Source of the DNA: Streptomyces althioticus
GTDB taxonomy: Bacteria > Actinomycetota > Actinomycetes > Streptomycetales > Streptomycetaceae
Assembly: GCA_014649355.1 (NCBI GenBank)
Contig: BMSW01000002.1
Span: forward strand, 434,001 to 498,000
DNA length: 64,000 bases
Direction of reading: 5' to 3'
The notes beneath the pieces were generated by a model, which saw only the letters and a program-made list of their open reading frames with translations, was not told the origin of the DNA and searched no databases. The translations under genes and the position numbers were made by a program. Below, in pieces: positions 43,118 to 52,521 of the stretch. Each line of letters begins with the position of its first letter. Position 1 is the stretch's first letter.

Positions 43118-45642
43118 TCCCGCACCCCCATCCCCTCGACCGGAGCCGTCCGCAGGACGTGGGTCACCGGAACCATCGTCGCCAGCAGTGCCAGCGCCGA
43201 CGTGCCGCCGAGAAGCACCGCCCAGCCCGCGGCCGGGACATGGGGCACCGCGGCCCCGGTGACCGCCCGGACGATCGTCGTGAGGGTGACCGCCGCGATC
43301 GCCGCGCCGATCAGGAGGGCCACGCCCAGCAGACCCGCCTGTTCGGCGTGGACCATCCGCTTGACCTGGCCCCGGGTGACGCCGACCAGGCGGAGCAGGG
43401 ACAGTTCCCGGGTGCGGGCGAGGGCGGCCATGACCAGGGTGTTGGCGGCGGCCAGGACGGCGTAGCCGACCAGGACGGTGACGAGCATCTTGTTGAGCCA
43501 GCCGCTCACCGCCACGTCCTCGGCGAGTTCGCCGGTCAGGCGGTCCGTGTCCGTCACCTGGCCGCCGGGGTAGCGTCGGGCCAGCTCGGCGAGGGCGTCC
43601 TCATCGCCGAAGTCCGGGGCGGTCCGGATCAGCACCCGGTCGTCGAGGCCGGTGACGGTGTGGCCGTCGAGGGTGCGCCGGTGCAGGGTGACGTCGCCGA
43701 AGCCCCAGCCGCGCTCGTACACGGCGACGACGCGCAGGGTGACGGGTGTGCCGTCGCCGAGCCACAGGCGTGCCTCGCCCCCCAGCCGCCAGCCGGCGGC
43801 GTCCGCGCGGGCCGTGGAGACCGCGACGGTACCCTCGCGGAGGGCGTCGAGGCTGCCGGAGCGGACCTTCAGGTCCAGGGTGCGGTCCGCGCCCAGGGGG
43901 TCGATGCCCTGCGCGGGGACGGTCTGCGGTTCGAGCCGGTCGGGCACGACGACGGAGGTGCGGCGCACGCCGGTCGCCGCGACCACCCCGGGGACGCGGC
44001 GCGCCTCGGCCGCGGCGGAGGCGGGCAGTCCCGCGCCGGAGGTCAGCGCGTACCCGGCGAGGACGCCCTCGCGGCTCTGCACCGCGGCCTGCCGCTCCAG
44101 GTTGCCCTGGAGGAACCACACCGTGCCGCCGAGCCCCACGGACAGTACGAGCGCGGTGAGGACCGCGACCGTCCCGCGGGCATGGGCGCGCAGGTTGGCG
44201 GCGGCGAGGTAGCCGCTGTCGCCCCACACGGTGCGCAGCACGGGCCCGAGCAGCCGGGCCGCGGTCTGGTTGATCCAGGGCGCGAGCAGAGCGACGCCCA
44301 GGACGAAGAGGTACAGCATCCCCATGGCGGCACCCAGCGCGGTCTGCCCGTCGGTGGCGCCGGTGAGCACGGTCAGGGAGAGTGCCCCGGCCACGCAGGC
44401 CAGTCCGCAGACCAGGCGTACCCTGCCGCCGGTGGCGGGTTCCACGGCCGTCTCGCCGAGCGCCTCGGTGGGCCGGATGCGGGTGACGCGCAGCGCGGCG
44501 ATCCAGGCGGAGAGCAGGGCGACGGCGGCGACGGTCACGACGACGGCCGCGGCGGACAGGGCGCCGCCCTGGACGGTGAAGTCGTCGGGGAGGAAGCCGC
44601 GGGGGACGAGCGCGTCGCGGACCCGGCGGGAGGCGAGCAGTCCGGCGGGGACGCCCACGGCGCCGGCGAGCAGGGCGAGCAGCCCGACCTCGGCGAGGAG
44701 CATCGACCGCACCTGGCCGGGGGTGGCGGCGACGGCGCGCAGCAGGGCGAGGTCGCGGCGCCGGTGCCGTACGGACAGCCCGACGGTGCCAGCGACGACG
44801 AAGCCGACGACGGCCGCCGCGTACCCGGCGAAGGCGGCTCCGGCGCCGAGGGCGAGGGAGCGGGCGGCGGCGCTCTCCGGTTCGGCGGCGAGTCCGCGGT
44901 CGTCGCCGGTGTAGGCCGTGGCGCCGGCGGTGTCCGCGATCCGGCGCACTTCGGCGAGGACGGCGTCCCGGTCGGCGTCCGGCGCGGTGAGCACGCCGAC
45001 GGCGTCGAAGCGGCCGGGGTGCGGGTCGAGGGCGGCGGCGTGCGCGTCGGTGAAGAACAGCGCCGCCCGCCCGCTCGCCGCGCCGTCCGCGCCGACCACG
45101 CCGCTCACCTCGTACGTACGGCTCACCCCGCCGGTGACCACCTGGGTGGTGGCGCCGGGGACGAGGCCCGTGGGACCGGCGAGGCGGGCGTCGACGGCGA
45201 TCTCCCCGTCGGAGCGCGGGGGCCGTCCGGACACCAGCCGATGCGGGGCGAGGGCGGTGCTCGACCAGCCGTGGCCCGTGGTGGGCAGCCGGGGGGCCGC
45301 CGTCGTGGTGACGACGAGCCGCCTGTCCCCCACGGCGCGTTCGACACCGGGAACGTCGGCCAGGTCCCCGGCCACCTTCTCGGGAACGCTGCCCCGCTCG
45401 GGCAGCAGGACGGTCGTGCGCTCGGTCTCGCCGAACACCGTCGGTCCGTCGACGGTCAGGTCGCGGTCGGCGACCACGGCGACGGCCGCGCCGTAGCGGT
45501 GCGGGTCGCCCTGGTGACGCCACCCGGACTCGACGAGGAGGGCGCAGGTCATGAGGACGGTGACACCCGCGGCGAGGGCGGCGAACGTGGCGAGGAAGCC
45601 GCCCGTGCGGTGGCGCAGCGTCTGCGCTGCCAGCCGGAACAC
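43114..45642 (-). CDS. ABC transporter permease, FtsX/MacB type
   Basis: 842 residues from GTG 45642. Duplicated FtsX arrangement: N-terminal helix and large extracellular segment, three helices (about 255-370), a second extracellular domain, and three final helices, with the FtsX pattern FLATFAALAAGVTVLMTCALLV and ending LRTAPVEGMGVRE. Such permeases work with a MacB-like ATPase as mechanotransmitters to expel or neutralise antimicrobial peptides, not as simple channels. The ATPase gene is 3 bases upstream; the kinase and response regulator follow downstream, the usual layout of a peptide-sensing module. Confidence 0.92.
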   Translation of the reverse strand: MFRLAAQTLRHRTGGFLATFAALAAGVTVLMTCALLVESGWRHQGDPHRYGAAVAVVADRDLTVDGPTVFGETERTTVLLPERGSVPEKVAGDLADVPGVERAVGDRRLVVTTTAAPRLPTTGHGWSSTALAPHRLVSGRPPRSDGEIAVDARLAGPTGLVPGATTQVVTGGVSRTYEVSGVVGADGAASGRAALFFTDAHAAALDPHPGRFDAVGVLTAPDADRDAVLAEVRRIADTAGATAYTGDDRGLAAEPESAAARSLALGAGAAFAGYAAAVVGFVVAGTVGLSVRHRRRDLALLRAVAATPGQVRSMLLAEVGLLALLAGAVGVPAGLLASRRVRDALVPRGFLPDDFTVQGGALSAAAVVVTVAAVALLSAWIAALRVTRIRPTEALGETAVEPATGGRVRLVCGLACVAGALSLTVLTGATDGQTALGAAMGMLYLFVLGVALLAPWINQTAARLLGPVLRTVWGDSGYLAAANLRAHARGTVAVLTALVLSVGLGGTVWFLQGNLERQAAVQSREGVLAGYALTSGAGLPASAAAEARRVPGVVAATGVRRTSVVVPDRLEPQTVPAQGIDPLGADRTLDLKVRSGSLDALREGTVAVSTARADAAGWRLGGEARLWLGDGTPVTLRVVAVYERGWGFGDVTLHRRTLDGHTVTGLDDRVLIRTAPDFGDEDALAELARRYPGGQVTDTDRLTGELAEDVAVSGWLNKMLVTVLVGYAVLAAANTLVMAALARTRELSLLRLVGVTRGQVKRMVHAEQAGLLGVALLIGAAIAAVTLTTIVRAVTGAAVPHVPAAGWAVLLGGTSALALLATMVPVTHVLRTAPVEGMGVRE

Positions 45643-45645
45643 GCG

Positions 45646-46410
45646 TCAGCCCTCCCGGGTCGCGGCGGGCGTGCGGTGGCCCGGCAGGGCGAGCTGTTCG
45701 GCGATCCGCTCGGCGCCGGAGCGTTCCATGTCGCGGACGATCCGCCCGTCGGCGAGGATCAGGACGCGGTCGGCGTAGGACGCGGCGACCGGGTCGTGGG
45801 TGACCATGACGACGGTCTGGCCGTACGCGTCGACCGCGGACCGGAGCAGGTCCAGGACGGCCGCGGCGGAGCGGGTGTCGAGGGCGCCGGTGGGTTCGTC
45901 GCAGAAGATCACCTCGGGGCGGGTGACCAGCGCGCGGGCGATCGCGACGCGCTGCTGCTGGCCGCCGGAGAGCTGGGCGGGCCGGTGCCGCAGCCGGTCG
46001 CCGAGTCCGACGCGGCGGACGACCTCCTCGACCCAGGCGGGGTCGGGGCGCAGGCCGGCGAGCCGGGACGGCAGCAGGATGTTCTGCTCCACGTTCAGCG
46101 CGCCGACCAGGTTGAAGGCCTGGAAGACGAAGCCGACGCGGGCGCGCCGCAGTTCGGTGAGCTTCTTCTCGGACAGGGACGACAGGTCGGTGGCGCCGAT
46201 CCGCACCCGCCCGGAGTCCGGCCGGTCGAGTCCGGCCGCGCAGTGCAGCAGGGTGCTCTTCCCGGACCCGGAGGGCCCCATCACGGCGGTCGCCGTCCCG
46301 CGCGGGAACACGGCGCTCACGTCGTCGAGCGCCACGACGGGCCGGTCGCCGCCGTACGTCCTGCGTACGCGCTCGAGGGCGACGGCGATGCCGTCGGGGA
46401 TCAGGGGCAT
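45646..46410 (-). CDS. ABC transporter ATP-binding protein, MacB/LolD type
   Basis: 254 residues from ATG 46410. Walker [13 protein letters not shown]-loop [17 protein letters not shown] (typical MacB/LolD), signature [15 protein letters not shown], Walker [13 protein letters not shown] and H-loop [11 protein letters not shown]. It drives the FtsX-type permease encoded next. The palindrome GGAAGGCCTTCC (46416-46427 region) lies just before the start and could affect its expression. Divergent from an MFS gene with 192 bases between, in which I see one GC-rich hairpin but no clear operator. Confidence 0.94.
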   Translation of the reverse strand: MPLIPDGIAVALERVRRTYGGDRPVVALDDVSAVFPRGTATAVMGPSGSGKSTLLHCAAGLDRPDSGRVRIGATDLSSLSEKKLTELRRARVGFVFQAFNLVGALNVEQNILLPSRLAGLRPDPAWVEEVVRRVGLGDRLRHRPAQLSGGQQQRVAIARALVTRPEVIFCDEPTGALDTRSAAAVLDLLRSAVDAYGQTVVMVTHDPVAASYADRVLILADGRIVRDMERSGAERIAEQLALPGHRTPAATREG

Positions 46411-46602
46411 GGTCGGAAGGCCTTCCGGGTGTGGTTCCTCGGGACGTTCCGACGCTAGGGCGGCGGCGGGCCGCCGCCCATCCAGCCAGCCACCGGCTCG
46501 AGGTGGTGCAGGCGCTACCTCCCGGGGCGTCGTTGATCGAGTGGTGGGCGGTGAGGGGCGCGCGTACGGTCGAACGGTGGACTCCCGGAGGGGCGACCCG
46601 AT

Positions 46603-48156
46603 ATGACCAGCAGTCCGCGACCGGCCTCCACCCAGGAGGACGCACGGGGCGGCCGCGGCGGCGGCAACGCGATGGCCCTGTTCGTCATCGCCTCGTGCCA
46701 GCTGATGGTGGTGCTGGACATCACCATCGTGAACATCGCGCTGCCGCACATCCAGCGCTCCCTCGACTTCTCGACCGCCAGTCTGTCCTGGGTGGTCAAC
46801 GCCTACACCCTCACGTTCGGCGGCCTGTTGCTGCTGGGCGGCCGGGCCGGTGACATCCTCGGCAGGCGGCGGGTGTTCATCTTCGGTGTACTGCTGTTCG
46901 TGCTGGCGTCGCTGCTCGGCGGGCTCGCGCAGAACGCGGGTCAACTGCTGGCGGCGCGTGCGCTGCAGGGCGTGGGCGGCGCGATCGCCTCCCCGACGTC
47001 GCTGGCGCTCATCAGCACGACCTTCCGCGAAGGGCCGGAACGCAACCGCGCGTTCGGGGTGTTCGCGGCCGTGTCGGCGGGCGGCGGCGCGATCGGGCTG
47101 CTGGCCGGAGGCATCCTCGTGGAGTGGCTGAACTGGCGGTGGGTGCTGTTCGTCAACGTGCCCATCGGCCTGCTCATCGCCCTCGCCACGCCGCGCTACA
47201 TCAAGGAGTCCGAGCGCCGTCCGGGCCGCTTCGACGTGACCGGCGCGCTGACCTCCACGGCCGGCATGGTGCTGCTGGTGTACGGCTTCATCCGGGCCGC
47301 GCAGGACGGCTGGCGGGATCCGCTGACGCTGGCGTCGTTCGCGGCGGCGGTGGTCGTGCTGGTGTTGTTCGTCATGGTGGAACGGCGGACGCGGCAGCCC
47401 ATCACCCCGCTGCACATGTTCGCGGACCGCAACAGAGCGGGCACGTACGGGATCATGCTGTGCCTGGCGGCGGCGCTGTTCGGCATGTTCTTCTTCCTGA
47501 CGCTGTTCGTGCAGAACGTGCTGGGGTTCAGCCCCCTCAGGGCGGGGCTCGCCTTCCTGCCGGTGAGCGCGGTCATCGCGGTCGGCGCCGGACTGGCCTC
47601 ACGGTTCCTGCCGGTGTACGGGCCGAAACCGTTCATGGTGGCGGGCGGTCTGTTCGCGGCGGCGGGCCTGGGGTGGCTGACGCTGACCGACGTGCACTCC
47701 ACCTACGCGGGCAGTGTGCTCGGGCCGATGCTGGTGTTCAGCTTCGGCATGGGCATGGAGTTCGTGTCGTTGACCCTCATGGCGCTGTCCAACGTGCCCG
47801 TGCAGGAGACCGGCGCCGCGTCCGGTCTGCTCAACGCCACGCAGCAGGTGGGCGGCTCGCTGGGCCTGTCGATCCTGGTGACCGTGTACGGCACGGCGAG
47901 CAGGAACGAGGCGGAGAAGCAGGTGCCGCGCTTCCTGGAACAGGCGTCCCCCGCCGAGCGGCTGGAGTTCCAGCGCACGGGCGAACTGCCGGGGGTGTTC
48001 GGCGCCGAGGTCCTCACCTCGGGCGTGTCCGCAGCGTTCATCACGGCGGCCGTCTTCGCCGGGCTCGCCGCCCTGGTCGCGGTGGTGGCGATCCAGGTCC
48101 GTCCGTCGGACCTGGAACGGCTCCAGGGCGGCTCACCGGGCGCCCCGCCGGGGTGA
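46603..48156 (+). CDS. MFS multidrug exporter, DHA2 (EmrB/QacA) family
   Basis: 517 residues, about 14 membrane helices. Motif A is [17 protein letters not shown], motif D1 is [18 protein letters not shown], and motif C-like [31 protein letters not shown] is present. ATG 46603 has GGAGGGG upstream. It should export hydrophobic drugs or endogenous metabolites by proton antiport. It is divergent from the MacB-like operon, and ends 7 bases before the convergent phosphodiesterase-like gene. No regulator gene is adjacent on its strand. Confidence 0.92.
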   Translation: MTSSPRPASTQEDARGGRGGGNAMALFVIASCQLMVVLDITIVNIALPHIQRSLDFSTASLSWVVNAYTLTFGGLLLLGGRAGDILGRRRVFIFGVLLFVLASLLGGLAQNAGQLLAARALQGVGGAIASPTSLALISTTFREGPERNRAFGVFAAVSAGGGAIGLLAGGILVEWLNWRWVLFVNVPIGLLIALATPRYIKESERRPGRFDVTGALTSTAGMVLLVYGFIRAAQDGWRDPLTLASFAAAVVVLVLFVMVERRTRQPITPLHMFADRNRAGTYGIMLCLAAALFGMFFFLTLFVQNVLGFSPLRAGLAFLPVSAVIAVGAGLASRFLPVYGPKPFMVAGGLFAAAGLGWLTLTDVHSTYAGSVLGPMLVFSFGMGMEFVSLTLMALSNVPVQETGAASGLLNATQQVGGSLGLSILVTVYGTASRNEAEKQVPRFLEQASPAERLEFQRTGELPGVFGAEVLTSGVSAAFITAAVFAGLAALVAVVAIQVRPSDLERLQGGSPGAPPG

Positions 48157-48163
48157 GGAGGGC

Positions 48164-49057
48164 TCAGCGGCCTCCGCGGGGCAGCCGCAGGTCGGCGACG
48201 ACCGGCCGGTGGTCCGACGCGTCGGCGGCGTGGGTGCGGGCGCCGGTCACGGTGATCCCGTCCGACACGGTGATCAGGTCGATGCGCTTCTGCGGTGCGA
48301 TCGCCGGATAGGTGAGGCCGGCGTCCGGCGCCGCGTCGCGCAGGGTGTGCCACAGGGGCGCCAACTCGGGTGCGGACGGCTCGGCGTTGAAGTCGCCGAC
48401 CAGGACGCTCGGTCCCCGGTCGTCCGCGAGGATGCCGAGCATGTCGTCGACCTGGGCGGCGCGGATCGACGGGTCGGCGCGGTAGTCCAGGTGGGTGGAG
48501 TAGACGTGCGTCCGGACGCCCTTCACGCGGATCACGATCTCGGCGAAGCCGGGCGCGGGGGCGGGCACCGGGTCGGGGGTCTGGGTGGACAGGCGGGTGA
48601 TCTCGTGGTTCTCGGCGTGCAGCACGGGGTGGCGGCTGAGCACGGCCACGCCGTACCGCCGGCGCTCGGCGCCCTCGGCGGCCGGGGCGAGGTCGTAGAT
48701 CGGCGCGAAGAAGACCCGCATGCGGAGCTTCTCGGCGAGCGCGCGGGCCTCGTCGGTGAAGTCGCTGCGCTCGCCCCAGCGGACGTCGACCTCCTGCAGC
48801 CCGATGACGTCGGCGCGCAGGTCGCGCAGGGCGGCGGCGGTGCGGTCGAGGTCGAAGACCTGGTCCTCCCCCGCACCCGCGTGGATGTTGTACGTCGCCA
48901 CGCGGAGCGGCACGGCGGGGGCGCGGGAGCCGGACGGGGCGGCCGGGGAGGTGTCCTCCGCCGCCGTGGCCGGGGCCGCGGTCAGCGACAGGACGGCGGC
49001 GACGAGGACGGCGGCGACACGGGCGGTGCGGGCGGGGCGTCCGGTTCCTTGCGGCAT
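48164..49057 (-). CDS. Secreted endonuclease/exonuclease/phosphatase (EEP) family protein
   Basis: 297 residues from ATG 49057 (GGAGAAGG upstream), with a signal peptide ending APATAA (about residue 32). The EEP fold is shown by VATYNIHAGAGED (metal Asn), VIGLQEVDVRWG (metal Glu), STHLDYRADPS (His), VLVGDFNAEPS (Asp/Asn) and the C-terminal ASDHRPVVADL (Asp-His pair). All catalytic residues are present. It could be an extracellular nuclease, a sphingomyelinase-like phosphodiesterase or a phosphatase. An inverted repeat, ATGCGGTGT with ACACCGCAT, spans 49076-49114 upstream. Confidence 0.9.
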   Translation of the reverse strand: MPQGTGRPARTARVAAVLVAAVLSLTAAPATAAEDTSPAAPSGSRAPAVPLRVATYNIHAGAGEDQVFDLDRTAAALRDLRADVIGLQEVDVRWGERSDFTDEARALAEKLRMRVFFAPIYDLAPAAEGAERRRYGVAVLSRHPVLHAENHEITRLSTQTPDPVPAPAPGFAEIVIRVKGVRTHVYSTHLDYRADPSIRAAQVDDMLGILADDRGPSVLVGDFNAEPSAPELAPLWHTLRDAAPDAGLTYPAIAPQKRIDLITVSDGITVTGARTHAADASDHRPVVADLRLPRGGR

Positions 49058-49075
49058 GCCTTCTCCTGTCTGCGG

Positions 49076-49114
49076 ATGCGGTGTTGACGCACGGTCAATG
49101 CGCCGACACCGCAT
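49076..49114. promoter_or_regulatory. Inverted repeats upstream of the EEP gene
   Basis: Nine-base arms ATGCGGTGT (49076-49084) and ACACCGCAT (49106-49114), enclosing TTGAC-N5-GTCAA. Candidate operator 19-57 bases before the start codon. Confidence 0.5.
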
Positions 49115-49164
49115 GGAAACACAGGCGGGGGCGGCGGCCGAGTGCCTTGGCCGTTCCTTTTCCC

Positions 49165-49181
49165 GCCGGCCGTCCGCCGGC
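49165..49181 (-). terminator. Short hairpin after the glycosyltransferase operon
   Basis: GCCGGC-N5-GCCGGC just past the stop at 49190, followed on the minus strand by GGGAAAAGG. Weak terminator candidate. Confidence 0.4.
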
Positions 49182-49189
49182 CCCTCGGC

Positions 49190-50113
49190 TCAGGGCGGGG
49201 CGTCGGCCGCGGTGACCGTGCGGACGAGCGCGAGCACGGTGTCGGTGGTGTGTTCCAGGTGGGTGCGGCCGTCGGGCCGGTGGGAGTGCGGGCTGATGTA
49301 GCTGCGGCGGCCCAGGTGGGTGGCGGGGTCCATGCGGTGCACGGTGACCTTCCCCGCGCGCCGGGCCCGGTTCCAGCCGCTGCCGCGCAGCAGCCGCCAC
49401 CGCTGCGGGAAGAGCCAGGTGCCGACCCGTTCGATCCGGTCGTGGGCGCTGGTGAGCTGGTGCAGGTGCAGGGCGTGGGTGAGGTCGTTGGCGCCGTTGT
49501 GGAAGCCGCCGAGCGTGATCAGCAGCAGCGGCGCGCCGAGCCGGGCGTAGAGTTCGGGGACCGCGCCGGTGGCGACCTGCGCGCCGCCGCTGTAGCTGAG
49601 CAGCACGACCGGGATGCCGCTGTCCTGCCGGTACCCGGCGCGTCGCAGCTGGCCGGCGATCTGGGCGCCGACGGCGCGGTTGTAGAGGGGGCGGTAGCGG
49701 CGGTCGGCGGCGACGAAGATCTGCATGACGTTGTGCAGGAACAGCAGCAGCCCGGCGTGCCGGCGGATCCGCACCCACACCGGCCGGTCGGCGAGCGGCG
49801 CGGCCAGCGGCGAGTACGGCTGCACCTGTCCCAGCACCCGCAGGTCGGGCGCGGCGGCGATGAGCGCCTTGACGAGCTGTCCGCCGTCGCGGGTGTCGGT
49901 GAAGCGCCGCTTGCCGATGCCGTCGAGGTAGACGAGGTACGCCGCGGGCGGGCGGTCGGGGTCGGCGCCGCGGGCGTAGGGGACGCCGGGCGGGAGGTCG
50001 GCCGCGGGGGTGCGCCAGCCCGCGGTGTAGAGCATCACCTCGTAGCGGGCGAGCAGCGCCTCGACGAGGAGGACGGGGCCCAGGACGAGGGCGACGAGCG
50101 GGAACCAGGTCAC
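49190..50113 (-). CDS. Membrane-anchored alpha/beta hydrolase-like protein, third gene of a sigma-controlled operon
   Basis: 307 residues from GTG 50113, which overlaps the upstream stop (GTGA). An N-terminal hydrophobic segment (VTWFPLVALVLGPVLLVEALLARYEV) would anchor it in the membrane. The catalytic-like part has YLVYLDGIGKRRFTD and VVLLSYSGGAQVATGAVPEL with the putative nucleophile Ser at about 172, and a later WLFPQRWRLLRGSGWNRARR and YISPHSHRPDGRTHLEHT. It is not a textbook GxSxG lipase and I do not recognise a named family. As the last gene after a glycosyltransferase and a small membrane protein, it may act on the glycosylated product or on lipid. Confidence 0.75.
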   Translation of the reverse strand: MTWFPLVALVLGPVLLVEALLARYEVMLYTAGWRTPAADLPPGVPYARGADPDRPPAAYLVYLDGIGKRRFTDTRDGGQLVKALIAAAPDLRVLGQVQPYSPLAAPLADRPVWVRIRRHAGLLLFLHNVMQIFVAADRRYRPLYNRAVGAQIAGQLRRAGYRQDSGIPVVLLSYSGGAQVATGAVPELYARLGAPLLLITLGGFHNGANDLTHALHLHQLTSAHDRIERVGTWLFPQRWRLLRGSGWNRARRAGKVTVHRMDPATHLGRRSYISPHSHRPDGRTHLEHTTDTVLALVRTVTAADAPP

Positions 50114-50598
50114 GCCGTCCGCCTCCGTGTCCCGGTGGTGCCGATCCGGCTGACGAGGCGTCGTACGGCCTCGACGGCGGCGGCGAGCCCCACCCCGGCG
50201 GCGGCCACGCAGCCCGCGGCGGACCAGCCGCCCACGCCGCTCGCGGCGGCGACGGGACCGACCAGTCCGGCGCCGACCCCGGTCAGCAGCATCAGGTGGA
50301 GCGCGGGGCCGAGCAGCGGGAACGCGATGACGGCGCCGAGCAGCATGGGGGCGACCTGTCCCGCGGTCCAGCCGGGCACGGCCCCGGAGGCGGTGGCGTA
50401 CGGCAGCAGTTCCGCGAGGGTGAACGCCGTCAGCGGCCACAGGGCGACGACGGCGCTCTCGACGGCGGTGCCCGTGAGCAGCAGCCCCGCCACGACGGGC
50501 GGCGACACCAGGTGGCGGCGGGCGACCAGGGGCAGGATGCGCCCGGCTGCCTCGGACAGCCCGGCGAGGAGCACGAGGGCGACGACGACGGACGACAT
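50110..50598 (-). CDS. Small integral membrane protein of unknown function
   Basis: 162 residues, ATG 50598 with GGGAGG upstream inside the end of the glycosyltransferase gene. It is nearly all hydrophobic, with about four helices (VVVALVLLAGLSEAAG, VVAGLLLTGTAVESAVVALW, VAPMLLGAVIAFPLLGPALHLMLL, GCVAAAGVGLAAAVEAV), and ends in a short basic tail (RRLVSRIGTTGTRRR). I recognise no family. It is wedged between a glycosyltransferase (3-base gap) and an anchored hydrolase (4-base overlap), so it may hold this assembly at the membrane or carry its lipid substrate. Confidence 0.75.
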   Translation of the reverse strand: MSSVVVALVLLAGLSEAAGRILPLVARRHLVSPPVVAGLLLTGTAVESAVVALWPLTAFTLAELLPYATASGAVPGWTAGQVAPMLLGAVIAFPLLGPALHLMLLTGVGAGLVGPVAAASGVGGWSAAGCVAAAGVGLAAAVEAVRRLVSRIGTTGTRRRTA

Positions 50599-50601
50599 GG
50601 C

Positions 50602-51804
50602 TCAGGCCTCCCGCTTCTCGTGGCGTCCGGTGCGGCGCAGGAGGGCCTCGATCTCGTCGGCGGCGCGGAGGTGTCCGCCCGCCCGACGCTGTTCGACGCG
50701 CAGGGCCGAGGCCGCCTCGCGGAAGCGGGGCTCGGTGAGCAGGCGGCGGGCCAGGGCGTGCACGGCGGCCTCGGTGGCGTCCGCCGGGCGTACGGTCAGG
50801 CCGGCGCCGAGTTCCGTGACCCTGCGCGCCACCTGGGGCTGGTCGGCGCCCTGCGGGACGACCAGGACGGGGACGCCCGCGTACAGCGCCTCGTTGACGC
50901 TGTTCATCCCCCCGTGCGTCACGAACAGCGCGGCACGGGAAAGCAGTTCGGGCTGCGGGACGAACCGACGCGCGACCACGTTGTCCGGGAGCGCGCCGAG
51001 CGCGGCGGGGTCGGTGCCTCCGGTGGCGACGACGACGGTGCCGCCGAGCGGTGCCAGGGCGGCGACGAAGCTCCGCAGCACCGACGGGCCGGCGTCGAAC
51101 ACCGTGCCCAGGGAGACGTACAGCACGGGCGGCCGAAGCGTGTCGAACGGGAACGCCGGGTCGCTCGGCCGGGCGCCGACGCTGGGGCCGATGAACCGGT
51201 ACGCGCGGTCGAAGGAGGCGGCCTCGGGCTGGAAGGCGCGGGAGGTGAAGACCAGGTTGAGCGGCTGACGCGCGTTCACCAGGTCGACGAGGGGCAGCCC
51301 CCGGGTGCGGTACCGGCGGGCGAGCAGCAGGCGTGCGCGGAGGTAGCCGAGGAGGCTGCGGGGGCGCGTGAGCGCCTCGGCCAGCAGGGTCCGGGAGGCG
51401 CGGGCGGGACTGGGCACCCGGCGGCCGAACGCCATGGTGGTGAACAACGACACCGCGGGCACGCCGAGTTCGGCCGCGGTGACCGGCCCCCAGGGGCACG
51501 CGGCGCCGTGCACGAGCACGTCGGGCCGGGTGAGCCGCAGGTCGGACAGCACGGACGGCAGCGTCTCCAGGGCGGTGCGGGCGAGCTGTTCCAGCAGGGT
51601 GACGGGCGTCGGCGGACCGGCGAGGGGCGGGCCGTCGCCGGGGTAGCGGAACACGGTGGCGCCGGCGGCGGCCACGTCCGGCTCGAACGCGGCGGTCGTG
51701 TGGTAGGTGACGGTGTGCCCGCGGCGCACCAGCTCGGCGACGACCGGCAGCGTCGGGTTGATGTGGCCGCGCAGGGCGACGTTGACGAATGCGACGGTGC
51801 TCAC
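50602..51804 (-). CDS. MGT-type (GT1) glycosyltransferase
   Basis: 400 residues from GTG 51804; an in-frame GTG at 51840 is a less likely start. GT-B fold: N-terminal acceptor domain opening STVAFVNVALRGHINPTLPVVAELVRRGHTVTYHT, with the catalytic-type His in RGHINP, and C-terminal NDP-sugar site FVTHGGMNSVNEALYAGVPVLVVPQGADQPQVARRV. It belongs with macrolide and flavonoid-like glycosyltransferases of GT1 that attach a sugar to small hydrophobic acceptors, often for inactivation or export. First gene of a three-gene operon, about 145 bases downstream of a TGTCACA-N16-GGTC promoter motif on the minus strand. Confidence 0.9.
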   Translation of the reverse strand: MSTVAFVNVALRGHINPTLPVVAELVRRGHTVTYHTTAAFEPDVAAAGATVFRYPGDGPPLAGPPTPVTLLEQLARTALETLPSVLSDLRLTRPDVLVHGAACPWGPVTAAELGVPAVSLFTTMAFGRRVPSPARASRTLLAEALTRPRSLLGYLRARLLLARRYRTRGLPLVDLVNARQPLNLVFTSRAFQPEAASFDRAYRFIGPSVGARPSDPAFPFDTLRPPVLYVSLGTVFDAGPSVLRSFVAALAPLGGTVVVATGGTDPAALGALPDNVVARRFVPQPELLSRAALFVTHGGMNSVNEALYAGVPVLVVPQGADQPQVARRVTELGAGLTVRPADATEAAVHALARRLLTEPRFREAASALRVEQRRAGGHLRAADEIEALLRRTGRHEKREA

Positions 51805-51954
51805 CGCAGGACCCCCGTGAGGCAGGCGGGGGGACACCACCGCGGGGCGGCCCCCGGCGGTGCTGTCACGGGCCGGGGAAGGTCGTGCGGACCCGAGCCA
51901 CTCATCGTTCGTCCTCTCCTGTCACTCGGTCGACGCGGTCGTGTTCCTCCCACC

Positions 51955-51981
51955 GACCGGACAGCACGGTGATCTGTGACA
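51955..51981 (-). promoter_or_regulatory. ECF41-like promoter motif (TGTCACA-N16-GGTC) for the glycosyltransferase operon
   Basis: Minus strand: -35 TGTCACA at 51981-51975, -10 GGTC at 51958-51955. The predicted transcript starts near 51948, about 145 bases before the glycosyltransferase start. Back to back with the plus-strand copy at 52030. Confidence 0.75.
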
Positions 51982-52029
51982 GCACTCGTCTTCGGCGGCC
52001 GGGGGTGTAACGAGCGTCACTCCCCCGCC

Positions 52030-52056
52030 TGTCACAGGGCCCCGTCCGGCCCGGTC
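52030..52056 (+). promoter_or_regulatory. ECF41-like promoter motif (TGTCACA-N16-GGTC) before the E1-tail frame and sigJ-like gene
   Basis: TGTCACA 52030-52036, GGTC 52053-52056. A GTG at 52063 begins at the expected transcription start and opens the frame of the pyruvate dehydrogenase remnant, so the transcript could be leaderless. Confidence 0.75.
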
Positions 52057-52062
52057 GTACGG

Positions 52063-52398
52063 GTGAGCGGTGGGACGTCCCGGCGACGGGACGGGCGGCC
52101 GCCCGGGCGCGTCCCGTACGTGACGCGGGCGCTCGCCGGGGCGCCCGGTCCCGTGCTGGCTGTCAGCGGCTGGATGCGGCAGGTCCCGGACCAGATCGGC
52201 CAGTGGGTCGAGCACGACTACGCGTCCCTCGGCACGGACGGTTTCGGCCTGAGCGACACCCGCGAGGCGGTCCGTCGCCACTTCGGCGTCGACCCGGCGT
52301 CGATCGCGGTGGCGGCCCTGGACCGGCCGGCCCGGACGGGCGCGGTGCCCCCGGAAGCGGTCGCCGAGGCCCGTGCCCGGTACGGACGGGAGAGCTGA
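52063..52398 (+). pseudogene. C-terminal fragment of pyruvate dehydrogenase E1 (AceE)
   Basis: From about 52114 the frame encodes the last 95 residues of an AceE-type E1: PYVTRALAGAPGPVLAVSGWMRQVP, DYASLGTDGFGLSDTREAVRRHFGVD and VAALDRPARTGAVPPEAVAEARARYG. These match the C-terminal domain of the roughly 900-residue homodimeric E1; the thiamine-diphosphate and central domains are absent. In frame, a GTG at 52063 lies 6 bases after a TGTCACA-N16-GGTC motif, so a 111-residue leaderless protein is possible. It may be a relic of a gene whose neighbours, such as the sigma factor, survive. Alternatively it has been kept as a small protein. Confidence 0.75.
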
Positions 52399-52521
52399 TC
52401 CGGGAGCCGGGCGGGCCCGCCGTTCCCCGAGCGGACGGGGGCCGTGGACCCGCCCCGCTCCCGGACGCGCAGGACGAAGGCGGCTTGTAGCATGGTGATC
52501 GCGGAGCCGGAAGGGGCGACC

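Noticed and set aside
51864..51870. TGTCACG near the glycosyltransferase start
   Set aside because: Last base differs and GGTC is at the wrong distance; the minus-strand site at 51981 explains the operon better.
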